Shown here piece after piece: positions 19,899-28,210 of a DNA stretch of 32,505 nt. Made by a program: the position numbers and the translations under genes. Numbering within the stretch: the stretch's first letter is position 1; each line of letters begins with the position of its first letter. Source of the stretch: a virus; the IMG/VR virus record IMGVR_UViG_3300027971_000147, positions 1-32,505 of that record. One strand, written 5' to 3'. Below the pieces are notes generated by a model. It made no database searches. It was given only the letters and a program-made list of their open reading frames with translations, and was not told the origin of the DNA.

Positions 19899-20663
19899 TC
19901 AGAACGGGATATTTTCTTCCGCTATAGCGGCTTCGTCATGGTGCTTGACCTTGACTTCACCCGCTCCAATCTGCGCAGCAAATGCCTTTGCCACGGCGTA
20001 CTGACCCATGTCCTCGATGGGGCCAATACGGCTGATCTCCCAACCAAACCACTTGCCCTTGTCGTTGGACTCGGGGACCGTGCTCAACCGGTACACGTGT
20101 GAGTACATGGGCGGAGTGTACGGCCCATTCTTGCCCATGAGCTTGGTGGTCATCATCATGCTGTTCCACTTCTTGCTCTTCTTGAGTTGCGTTGATTTCA
20201 TTGTAATCAAAGCAGGCTCAGGAATGCCATCATCGTTTACCACCATCACGTAGTGATTGGCAGTGTTTTCGATGTAGTTCCCGTTTGACAAGTAATCTTT
20301 GCTGTCACCGGGTTCCTTGTGGGTACGACTCATGATGTCGGAAGTTGCCGGATGCACAATCGGAGCCCCGGAGCCCGATCCGCGGGGACTCCACTCCAGA
20401 TAATTGCGCACGTACGCGCACGGGATGACCGTAATGCCCTTCTTGCCGTCGTACAGTTCCCCGCTGACGGTGTTGAAGATCATCCCCGGCAGTGCGCCGT
20501 CTACCTCGCCGACCTCGGGCGAAGTGTTGGTCAACAAGCGCAGGAACGGGAGGGCAAAATCCTCCTGACCCATGTTCTTGAAGCCATCCGACGCATCCTC
20601 CTCGAAAGTGGATGCGATTGCAAGTGCGGTAGTGCCTTTAATAGCGATATCAGTCTTAGCCAT
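19899..20663 (-). CDS. Single-stranded-DNA-binding-like protein
   Basis: 254 aa, ATG at 20663 with AAGGAAGG upstream. The C-terminus is HHDEAAIAEENIPF: an acidic tail ending IPF, the same tip that bacterial SSB uses (DDDIPF) to recruit repair and replication enzymes. The body has beta-strand-rich blocks with aromatic residues (YVRNYLEWSPRGS, HVYRLSTVPES, GKWFGWEISRIG), compatible with an OB fold, but it is not a close SSB match. Position in the replication operon just before the primase supports the call. An alternative is a conserved phage protein of unknown function with SSB mimicry at its tail. Confidence 0.7.
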   Translation of the reverse strand: MAKTDIAIKGTTALAIASTFEEDASDGFKNMGQEDFALPFLRLLTNTSPEVGEVDGALPGMIFNTVSGELYDGKKGITVIPCAYVRNYLEWSPRGSGSGAPIVHPATSDIMSRTHKEPGDSKDYLSNGNYIENTANHYVMVVNDDGIPEPALITMKSTQLKKSKKWNSMMMTTKLMGKNGPYTPPMYSHVYRLSTVPESNDKGKWFGWEISRIGPIEDMGQYAVAKAFAAQIGAGEVKVKHHDEAAIAEENIPF

Positions 20664-20677
20664 TTCTTGAACCTTCC

Positions 20678-21223
20678 TTAGGTCTTGATAGTTGCTTTCT
20701 GCCCAATGTGGGCCCCAAACAGGTCAGAAGGGAATTCGCGTCCCTTCTCAACCATTTCCCGAACCCAAGCCTTTAGCGTCTGGGGTTCGACCTTTTGCGC
20801 TTGTTCAACTGGATAGTTGTCCGTACGCAATTTGGTTAGGAGGATGTCGCACAACTCATCTTCACCACGTCCAAACCTGACGCTGACCGTGTTCTTGATG
20901 ATGTCGTCGTATCCATTGACTCGTAGCCATTCGTAGGCGGTCGCCCGGTTTTCTTCCTTGATGCTGGCACCGTAGAAAGCCTTGACCTCGATCTGGCTTC
21001 CATCGGCCATCTTGAAAGACTTCATGCCCATCTCGGCAAGCTTGCCCGGGATGACTTCTTCAAGCAGCTTGCGCTGCTGTTCTTTTTGCTCTTTCAGATC
21101 TTCTTCCAGATCCTCAATTGCACGCTGAAGTTCCTTGGAACGACGAGCCAAAGCAGCAATGCTGTCCAGTTCATCGTCCTTGACCGTCAGGGCCTCGGCA
21201 TCGGCCTCAAAAATGTCATTCAT
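20678..21223 (-). CDS. Coiled-coil replication-operon protein, 181 aa
   Basis: 181 aa; ATG at 21223 overlaps the upstream stop by 8 bp, AAGGAGAAGG before it. Residues about 20-55 form a charged coiled coil (LARRSKELQRAIEDLEEDLK), followed by a short beta domain with MGMKSFKMADGSQIEVKAF. The layout resembles Gam-type host-nuclease inhibitors and related phage recombination accessories, but this likeness is general and unverified. It lies between a 109 aa unknown protein and the SSB-like protein, so a DNA-end or recombination role is plausible. Confidence 0.7.
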   Translation of the reverse strand: MNDIFEADAEALTVKDDELDSIAALARRSKELQRAIEDLEEDLKEQKEQQRKLLEEVIPGKLAEMGMKSFKMADGSQIEVKAFYGASIKEENRATAYEWLRVNGYDDIIKNTVSVRFGRGEDELCDILLTKLRTDNYPVEQAQKVEPQTLKAWVREMVEKGREFPSDLFGAHIGQKATIKT

Positions 21224-21545
21224 TACCTTCTCCTTTCTGATAGAGGTTGATCTTAACAGGAATGTACAAGTACTCGCGTCGATCCCACTTCAGGACGTTG
21301 AACCGCCCTGAATTTGCCTGAGCAGCAACCGCGCACGTTAGGCCAATTGCCACCGGATCACCAGTCAAAAGCAAATAATCCTCGTCCTTGAAGTTGTGCA
21401 GCGCCCTCATGAGGCGACGAACAATCGGGGCGATGGAAAAAGCAATCTGTGCCGTATGGGGCAACAGAATCTGTACTTCTCCGTACTTAATAGCTGAAGA
21501 GATGTTGTGGTTCGGCATCTCTTGCACTACATAAACTGTAGGCAC
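21216..21545 (-). CDS. Conserved phage protein, 109 aa, unknown
   Basis: GTG at 21545 is chosen because AAGGAG lies six bases before it; an earlier in-frame start falls in the promoter. 109 aa, beginning MPTVYVVQEMPNHNISSAIK (GTG read as Met). It has a Rossmann-like feel (LTGDPVAIGLTCAVAAQANSG) and ends with YLYIPVKINLYQKG. I recognise it only as a type seen in phage replication operons. First gene of the leftward replication operon. Confidence 0.7.
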   Translation of the reverse strand: MPTVYVVQEMPNHNISSAIKYGEVQILLPHTAQIAFSIAPIVRRLMRALHNFKDEDYLLLTGDPVAIGLTCAVAAQANSGRFNVLKWDRREYLYIPVKINLYQKGEGNE

Positions 21546-21574
21546 GTTGTTCTCCTTTCTCAAAACGTCTGCGT

Positions 21575-21604
21575 AGTGTACAATCAGTTTTCTCGTCGTG
21601 TCAA
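21575..21604 (-). promoter_or_regulatory. Promoter of the leftward replication operon
   Basis: Minus-strand perfect TTGACA (21599-21604), 18-bp spacer, TACACT (21575-21580). A plus-strand TACAAT at 21579-21584 overlaps it and may serve the divergent SNF2 gene, but that one has no good -35. Confidence 0.6.
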
Positions 21605-21627
21605 GCACCTACCAAGAAAGGAAGAAA

Positions 21628-23082
21628 GTGGATTACTTCACCGAAAAATATCCGTTTAAAAACAAGCCCTTTGCTCACCAATCAGCGTACTTGCAACGGT
21701 TCTGGGAGAACCGAGAGGCGGCGCTTTTCGCTGAAATGGGTACAGGCAAGTCCTTCATGCTCATCAACAACGCCGCGATACTCTACGATAAAGGGTACAT
21801 CAACGCGATGTTGATTGTCGCACCCAAGGGGGTGTACCGCAACTGGTACCGCAGCGAAATCCCCAAGCATATGCCATATCATGTGCCGTACAAGATGGCC
21901 TGTTGGAGCGCTTCCCCGCGCAAAGCGGAGAAGCTTGAGATGGAGCAGATGTATCAGTCAGTCGATGACCTGCGCATTCTGATCATGAACGTCGAAGCCC
22001 TGAGCACGGTCAAAGGTGTGGATTTTGCTCGTACTTTCCTGCGGGTAACCAAGTCCTTCATGGCAATTGACGAGAGCACCACGATCAAGTCGCCTCGAGC
22101 CATGCGCACCAAGAACATCATCAAGGTTGGCAAAGAAGCCGCCTATCGGCGCATAGCCACAGGCTCTCCTGTGACCAAAAGCCCTCTTGATCTATACAGC
22201 CAGTTCGAATTCCTGAGCCCCAATTGCCTGAACTTCGACAGCTATTACGCTTTTCAGAACCGCTATGCGGTGACGATTGAACGGCGCATGGCCACGCACA
22301 CCTTCAAGCAGATCACCGGGTATCGAAAACTGGACGAACTACAGCAGATCGTTGACCAGTTTTCCTTTCGCGTGACCAAGGCTGAATGCTTGGACCTGCC
22401 TGACAAGGTCTACACCCGCCGGGACGTGGAACTTACTCCAGAACAGACCCGCGCCTATGATGAGATGAAGCGCATGGCCTTCTCGGAGTTCGAGAACGGT
22501 CAGTTGATGACGACTAATAATGCCCTGACCCAACTGATGCGGTTGCATCAGATTGTTTGCGGCCACGCCAAAACGGATGACGGTACGGTAATCGATATCC
22601 CTAGCAACCGGATTAAGGAGCTACTTGAGACGCTCGAGGAAGTGGACGGCAAAGTCATCATCTGGGCGAATTATCGTCGCGATATCGAGAGTATTTACCA
22701 CGCCATCCAAAAGGAATACGGGATGACTTCGGTAGCTACGTACTTTGGCGATACTCTGACAGAGGATCGCCAGCAGATTGTGGAAAAGTTCCAAGACCCG
22801 GGCAGCGATCTCCGGTTCTTTGTCGGTAATCCAAAGACCGGAGGCTACGGTCTGACGCTTACCGAAGCCAAGACCGTGATCTATTACAGCAACTCATTTG
22901 ACTTAGAAGTCCGACTACAGTCCGAGGACCGCGCCCATCGTATCGGGCAAACGTCTAAGGTTATATACATCGATCTAATCGCTTCTGGGACCGTAGATGA
23001 GCACATCGTCAAGGCGCTCAGAAACAAAATCAACATTGCCAGCCAAGTGCTGGGCGAAGACTTTAAGGAGTGGCTCATCTGA
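21628..23082 (+). CDS. SNF2-type superfamily 2 helicase/translocase
   Basis: GTG at 21628 is chosen over the one at 21598 because AAAGGAAG precedes it; 484 aa. Motifs: Q-like FAHQ (15-18), Walker A MGTGKS (37-42), Ia APKGVY, DEST (148-151) in place of DEAH, ATGSPVTKSP (III), and the C-terminal QSEDRAHRIGQ motif VI typical of Snf2 proteins. It is compact, with no extra domains. Phage members of this group are thought to remodel replication or recombination forks or to strip proteins from DNA. Its stop overlaps the nuclease start (TGATG), so the two probably work together, like a helicase-nuclease pair. Confidence 0.95.
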   Translation: MDYFTEKYPFKNKPFAHQSAYLQRFWENREAALFAEMGTGKSFMLINNAAILYDKGYINAMLIVAPKGVYRNWYRSEIPKHMPYHVPYKMACWSASPRKAEKLEMEQMYQSVDDLRILIMNVEALSTVKGVDFARTFLRVTKSFMAIDESTTIKSPRAMRTKNIIKVGKEAAYRRIATGSPVTKSPLDLYSQFEFLSPNCLNFDSYYAFQNRYAVTIERRMATHTFKQITGYRKLDELQQIVDQFSFRVTKAECLDLPDKVYTRRDVELTPEQTRAYDEMKRMAFSEFENGQLMTTNNALTQLMRLHQIVCGHAKTDDGTVIDIPSNRIKELLETLEEVDGKVIIWANYRRDIESIYHAIQKEYGMTSVATYFGDTLTEDRQQIVEKFQDPGSDLRFFVGNPKTGGYGLTLTEAKTVIYYSNSFDLEVRLQSEDRAHRIGQTSKVIYIDLIASGTVDEHIVKALRNKINIASQVLGEDFKEWLI

Positions 23083-23819
23083 TGATGCTCGTACCTGTTC
23101 GCCAAAAGTACGTCTACGAACCGCTGGTTAGAAACGACAGCCCCACGGGTCGCACCTATGGCCCGAATCGTCTGCCCAGCGTAACCACTATTTTGTCCGC
23201 GACCAAAGATCAAACGCATCTTAAAGCGTGGGTTGAACAAGTGGGCGAGGAAGAGGCTAACAAGATCAAAAACGAAGCGGCCACGGTTGGGACGCACATG
23301 CATAGCGTTGTTGAACGTTTGTTGTTGAACCGCCCGTTACCTGTTCCGAGATCATGGCTCGCGGTCCGCGGGTACTGGATGGGGTACAAGCTAATTGATG
23401 CGTTTATGCGCAAAGTCCATGAGGTCTGGGGGACAGAAATCCCGCTGTACTACCCAAACAAATATGCGGGTACTTCAGATTGCATTGGGGTTTACAGCGG
23501 CAAGGAGTCGGTGATTGACTTCAAGCAGACCAATCGGATGAAGCAACGCCGATGGATTGACGATTATTTTGTTCAGACCGCGGCGTATGCGGTTGCGCAT
23601 AATGTGGTCTACGGTACGAATATCTCTCAGGGTGTAATCCTGATGGTGGCCCAAGATGGCCAGCTACAGGAATTTGTGTCTTGTGGCCGCGAGTTTGAGG
23701 GCTACAAAGACAAGTGGATGCACCGCGTGGAAGAGTATCAAAAAAATGGCCCGGAGCTAGGGCTCGACGGGCCGAGGGCTACTGATTGGGGAGATCAAAC
23801 AGATCAGCAGCCAGAGTAG
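23082..23819 (+). CDS. RecB-like PD-(D/E)XK exonuclease
   Basis: 245 aa from ATG at 23082, coupled to the helicase stop by TGATG. It has the RecB/AddB-type nuclease motifs: GTHMHSVVE (H74, E78), YAGTSD (D133), VIDFKQT (D146, K148) and the Q165-x3-Y169 motif. All key residues are present. It likely trims double-stranded ends for phage recombination, or degrades host DNA. It is convergent with the structural operon; only one base separates the two stop codons. Confidence 0.9.
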   Translation: MMLVPVRQKYVYEPLVRNDSPTGRTYGPNRLPSVTTILSATKDQTHLKAWVEQVGEEEANKIKNEAATVGTHMHSVVERLLLNRPLPVPRSWLAVRGYWMGYKLIDAFMRKVHEVWGTEIPLYYPNKYAGTSDCIGVYSGKESVIDFKQTNRMKQRRWIDDYFVQTAAYAVAHNVVYGTNISQGVILMVAQDGQLQEFVSCGREFEGYKDKWMHRVEEYQKNGPELGLDGPRATDWGDQTDQQPE

Positions 23820-23820
23820 T

Positions 23821-24456
23821 TTACATTACTCCGTTGCCGCCGACAACTCTTGACTGCTGTTGATTGCCAGAGCCGGTCATTGCTCCATTTGGACCAGCCA
23901 TTTTTGCTCCAAGATTGACGGGCTCAGATGCAGAAGCGCCTTGATTTGAGTTGGAGGTCTGGCTCAACGAAGAAGGCGGTTGGCTTTGGTTCAAGGAACC
24001 TATTCCGCCTGAAGCAACAGGCGGCTGCGTAAAGGCAGACTGAAGAGCGGGCATCGGTCCTTGCTGCTGGTATGTGTTTCGAGCGTCCAAAGATTGCTGC
24101 TGCATGGCTTGCTGATAAGGATTAGCCATAACGGATTGTTGCGGTGCAGCAGACAACATGTTTCCACTTTGCCCGGTGGTCATGAACTGCGGCATTTGTG
24201 TAGTTTGCATCGGTCCACCCTGATTGGCTTGATTGGACTGCTGCTGTTGCAAATATTGCTGATACTGACCCATTTGTTGATCAGGCGTTTGCTGCTGTTG
24301 CATTCCACCGTAGGGATGCAGAAACTGCCGATACAGGTCGCCCTGTTGCTGATACGCCCCCATGTTTTGCATCATGGGCGGGGCAACCGGAGCAATACCC
24401 GGAACCGTGGAAGAAAGTGGCTGGGGCTGATCGCCCTCATCAAAGTACATTGCCAT
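23821..24456 (-). CDS. Gln/Pro/Met-rich virion-type protein, 211 aa
   Basis: 211 aa, low complexity: runs of Gln with Pro, Met and Gly (MQQQQTPDQQMGQYQQYLQQ). ATG at 24456 overlaps the upstream stop (TAATG). Such disordered, glutamine-rich proteins end several phage structural operons and may be virion or assembly factors, but no family is recognised. Last gene of the late minus-strand operon. Confidence 0.75.
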   Translation of the reverse strand: MAMYFDEGDQPQPLSSTVPGIAPVAPPMMQNMGAYQQQGDLYRQFLHPYGGMQQQQTPDQQMGQYQQYLQQQQSNQANQGGPMQTTQMPQFMTTGQSGNMLSAAPQQSVMANPYQQAMQQQSLDARNTYQQQGPMPALQSAFTQPPVASGGIGSLNQSQPPSSLSQTSNSNQGASASEPVNLGAKMAGPNGAMTGSGNQQQSRVVGGNGVM

Positions 24457-24818
24457 TATTTCAGGTTCCGAAGTTTGTACAGAGTAGACAGGAACGTGGC
24501 CACCGCCTCGTCGATCAGGTTTTGGATCGCAGTTTCTTCTTTCTTGCAGCAGACGTACCGGATTTTTTCTACTTCTTTTAAAATTCCCTCGAGGACCTTA
24601 TCAATAGGTCCTCCCGTTTTGGGAGAAGGCAGGATCGGGATGTCTTCAATGATGTGATACCTGCCCTGAAAGGCTTCGGCAATCGCATCCGCATTCTCAA
24701 TAATCTCGTGATAAAACGTTCCCAATGCCATGTGCTGTGAAAAGCTTTTGGTGCGCAGATGCTCTCGATGAGCCACCTCACGGCTCAAAAATAACAGGGC
24801 AATAAGTTGATCAATCAT
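24456..24818 (-). CDS. Helical ferritin-like or DUF5856-type protein, 120 aa
   Basis: 120 aa, ATGA-coupled to the 1131 aa gene. It reads as a four-helix bundle with HREHLRTKSFSQHMALGTFY followed by HEIIENADAIAEAFQGRYH. The order of H, Q-H and FYHEIIE along helices resembles Dps/ferritin-like proteins and a phage family I recall as DUF5856. Whether the metal site is complete cannot be judged by eye. Its place in the structural operon suggests a role in the particle or in protecting packaged DNA. Confidence 0.6.
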   Translation of the reverse strand: MIDQLIALLFLSREVAHREHLRTKSFSQHMALGTFYHEIIENADAIAEAFQGRYHIIEDIPILPSPKTGGPIDKVLEGILKEVEKIRYVCCKKEETAIQNLIDEAVATFLSTLYKLRNLK

Positions 24819-27800
24819 TGCGGTTGACCCTGTGGAGATTGTTGGACTTGTTGTTGTCGCATCTTGAGCATTGCACTGATCGGATCGTTAGGGAACAGCG
24901 TAGGGTACATCAACGGGATGTTCGGAGCCGAAGGAGGAGGCGGTGCCTTAAACGGTTCGGTGCGCAAGTTGTACCCCGTGGTTGGGGGCGCAGGAGGCAA
25001 CCGGTTCATCATCTCTCTAGCACTTGTGGCAGGCATGACAGGCAGATCCGCCATGTTGCCTATCGGCACTTTTTCCTCTTTACGCAACATCCTGTTTGCT
25101 TCAAGACCAGCAACCTGTACGCCTTTTGGCAGCACTTTACCTATTGGTACGCCAATACTTTGTAGTGCAGCAGCGGCCTGTTGTGCTTGAGAAGGGGTGC
25201 CAATCGAAGCGAGCTTTTTGGCAAACTCCTTGTCTTCCAGAGCTTTGGTGAAGATGCGCTTGTACACATCATTCTCAAGGCTTGAAGCCAATCGAACCAT
25301 CAGCGCCAACGCCCCTGTCTCAGGAGCGATCCGACCAACCGCCGCTTCACGCATAGTCGTAGTCAAGAACTGAATACCTGAACCAAACAGCCGTTTGAGG
25401 CTCTGATCCAATGATTCAAACTCAGGGATCTGCCCGGTAACCCCGGCAAAAGCGTTGACCCGGCGTTGCAGATCCGCCAGCGTTTTTAAATCGGCAAGGT
25501 GGCCGGTCCCATTGAACAGGACGGCCAAAGACTTCTCGTTTGTGTCCAAGAAAGTCTTCAATGCCCCGCCACCCTTTGCGCCCTTGGTAGCTGTGTCGTA
25601 CACAGAACGTCGAAGCGCGGCCAGCATTTCTGGATCACCGCTCATCTGCGTCACAAGCTTTCTCATGACCGCAGGATCGCGCAGCGCCACCGCCATGGTT
25701 TGACTTGGATCGGCATCCGGGCGTGCTGCTTTATTGAGCACGTTATCTAATTCAGAATCCATGGCGTTGACCCGGCGTTGGTCAAGCTGCCCCAGCCGGT
25801 TTACGTAGTCATCCGCCATCTGAACTTCATTGTCCAGCATGGCCCGAAGATCCGGCGGCAAGCTGTCAACAATGTTCTTGTTTTTGGCCAGAACACTGCG
25901 AATCATTTTGGGATCGACAAGCCCTTCCTTGTTGACTACACCTTTGGTGCGCAGCCAATCAATCAGACCACGTTGCAAAAACTCTTGCGCTTGCGGACCC
26001 CCGCCAAGGGTGGTTTGAAGTTGGCGAAGACGATCAGCATTGCTGAACGCTACGCGCATCAGATCTTCGTTTGGCAGTAAAAACTCTTTCCCCCCACGTT
26101 TAGTCGTGGTCATCAGCAGGGGCAAACTATGTTCATATGCCGCGTTATAGTCATCAATGATGGACTTGAGTCCTTCGTACTCATTGCGTAACCGCGGAGC
26201 GCGGTCCAATATCAGTCGCTCAACATCCTTGAATACTTGATTGCCGGTATCGAGCAAGCGCTGGGCATCGGTTATCCGGGCGCGACCCTTGGTCATCGCA
26301 GCGTTGTACCTTCCCAGTTGATCGTTCTTGAAACGAATTGCCGCCTCGAGCGTGTCCAACGCCTCCGGCACGTTCAAATCAATCTTGGTATTTTCCTTAG
26401 CGATCTGGGCGGCATCTTCGGCAATCTTGGCCGGATTGATTTTGATGGTGGCCCCGGGAATAACCCGGAAACTGATCGAGCCATCAGCATGTACTTTCGG
26501 AGGGCTGGCGCGGCCAATCAACTCTTCCGCGGTCACCGCTTTCTTGTTCTTTGGCGGGGTTTTTAACCCCGCATTCTCAAAGTACTGGAGAATGCTTTGC
26601 TTGGCCAAAGCAATGAATTCGGGGTCAACCGTTTTGCCAAGCGCGGCCAACTCATCGTTGATAGCCGTGTCCAAAAGCTGCGAAGACATCTGGTCTTGCA
26701 GTCGAGCCCGGTTAGACAACTGCGTTTTGACAAACGTGTCTAGCCACTTCAGTGGCTCGGGCATCGGGGTACGAGCCGAAGGTCGATTGATCGTGTACTT
26801 TTGCAGCAACGAGACGGCTGCATCTTCCATATCATTGGCATCGTACAAAGACTTGCCAAGCTTATCTCGGGTGGACAAGACCAGTCCTTCCGGGGACAAG
26901 CCTTCTCGAAGACCCATGCGACTTAACACTCGAGCCCGCATGGATGCATCCATCTCCATGCCTGCCATGATCACGCCGCGCAGTTCGTTGTTTATCTGAT
27001 CGATATTCTGCGGGCCAAGCCGCTCCGATATGGCCAAAACTTCCGCATCGGTCAGATCTTTTTTCTGTCGGAGCAAGCTCTCAAAGAAGGCTTGTCGATC
27101 TGCTTGTGCTGCTCGGAACGCTTCCTCCACAGGCTTGCGGGCTTGGGGGGAAAAGGTGGAAAAGAGGTCATCAAGTTTTTGTTGATTTTCATTGATTCGA
27201 GCCTTAACAGATTTGATCTCATTTGGACCAAGTTGCTCCAGTAGTCTGGTCTTCTCTGACAGCAACGGACCGTAAAGCGTTTGCTCGGCCACGTCAAACA
27301 TAAAACCGGCGTTTGCGACCCGGGGATCGGCCATCGCGGTGCGTAATTGATCCAGTGCCGCCTGTGCCTCTGGGCTGTTAGCAATCGGACCAAAGACGTT
27401 CTCAAGCTTGCGCTCGGCATTCTTGATGAAGAGCTTAGGCAGGATATTGATGACCGGGGTTTTTCCAAACCGAACTTCGTTCAATACCTCTTGCTCTGTC
27501 TCGTTCAGCGTTCCGGTGTTGAGTTTGCCCTGAACGTACTGCGCTCCTTTCTTGGCACCAAAAATTGTAGGCGACAAATGCAGAGCAAGAGGGCCGCCCA
27601 AAAACGCTGCGGCGGGCAGGATGTCTTTGTACAGTTCCTTGTTGGGATTAGACTCGTCTACGTTCTCTTCAATGGCCTGACGAAATCCCTCATACGCTGA
27701 ATTAAACGCAATATCAGTTGCCGCAGCAACGCCGGGACTGCGCTGAACAAACTTAATAGCATCATTTGCAATACCTTTTAAAATTCCCGCCGAGGGTTGT

Positions 27801-28210
27801 GCAACAGTGGCCATAGGTCGAGACAACGCTGCCCAACTCAAAATACCGGTCAGCGGCAAACCACTACCAATCCCGCCAGCGATAGCCCTTGTGTACCGCT
27901 CTTCTGCATTGACCGGGGCTTTCTCTCCGCGGTTGAAGAACTTGCCAAGTGTAAACACTTGGTTGTCATCCATACCCAGCGCTTTGCCAATACCCTTGGT
28001 GGCAAGATCGGGCAACGCAAAAAGAGCGGAGTTAAATCCCCATGATGCCTGCTGCGCTAATCCAAACGCCCGGTCTGACCCTTCCTTGACCACATCTGGC
28101 GCTGCGGCTTTCAGTGGATTTTGTTCAACAGGGACGCCTTCTGCCCGACCGACAACCTCTCCGGTTGTCATGTCAACCATCTCACCAAGGGCGTTTTGGA
28201 TTACGGCCAT
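24815..28210 (-). CDS. Large internal virion protein candidate, 1131 aa
   Basis: 1131 aa. Almost all helical and Ala/Leu-rich with long amphipathic stretches, no enzyme motif. The N-terminus (LAQQASWGFNSALFALPDL, then AIAGGIGSGLPLTGILSWAA) has hydrophobic segments suited to membrane contact. The C-terminus is Pro-rich (PPAPPTTGYNLRTEPFKAPP) and ends Gln-rich. This is the size and style of ejection proteins that leave the capsid with the DNA in podoviruses. ATG at 28210 overlaps the upstream stop (TAATG). Function inferred from size, position and composition. Confidence 0.75.
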   Translation of the reverse strand: MAVIQNALGEMVDMTTGEVVGRAEGVPVEQNPLKAAAPDVVKEGSDRAFGLAQQASWGFNSALFALPDLATKGIGKALGMDDNQVFTLGKFFNRGEKAPVNAEERYTRAIAGGIGSGLPLTGILSWAALSRPMATVAQPSAGILKGIANDAIKFVQRSPGVAAATDIAFNSAYEGFRQAIEENVDESNPNKELYKDILPAAAFLGGPLALHLSPTIFGAKKGAQYVQGKLNTGTLNETEQEVLNEVRFGKTPVINILPKLFIKNAERKLENVFGPIANSPEAQAALDQLRTAMADPRVANAGFMFDVAEQTLYGPLLSEKTRLLEQLGPNEIKSVKARINENQQKLDDLFSTFSPQARKPVEEAFRAAQADRQAFFESLLRQKKDLTDAEVLAISERLGPQNIDQINNELRGVIMAGMEMDASMRARVLSRMGLREGLSPEGLVLSTRDKLGKSLYDANDMEDAAVSLLQKYTINRPSARTPMPEPLKWLDTFVKTQLSNRARLQDQMSSQLLDTAINDELAALGKTVDPEFIALAKQSILQYFENAGLKTPPKNKKAVTAEELIGRASPPKVHADGSISFRVIPGATIKINPAKIAEDAAQIAKENTKIDLNVPEALDTLEAAIRFKNDQLGRYNAAMTKGRARITDAQRLLDTGNQVFKDVERLILDRAPRLRNEYEGLKSIIDDYNAAYEHSLPLLMTTTKRGGKEFLLPNEDLMRVAFSNADRLRQLQTTLGGGPQAQEFLQRGLIDWLRTKGVVNKEGLVDPKMIRSVLAKNKNIVDSLPPDLRAMLDNEVQMADDYVNRLGQLDQRRVNAMDSELDNVLNKAARPDADPSQTMAVALRDPAVMRKLVTQMSGDPEMLAALRRSVYDTATKGAKGGGALKTFLDTNEKSLAVLFNGTGHLADLKTLADLQRRVNAFAGVTGQIPEFESLDQSLKRLFGSGIQFLTTTMREAAVGRIAPETGALALMVRLASSLENDVYKRIFTKALEDKEFAKKLASIGTPSQAQQAAAALQSIGVPIGKVLPKGVQVAGLEANRMLRKEEKVPIGNMADLPVMPATSAREMMNRLPPAPPTTGYNLRTEPFKAPPPPSAPNIPLMYPTLFPNDPISAMLKMRQQQVQQSPQGQPQ

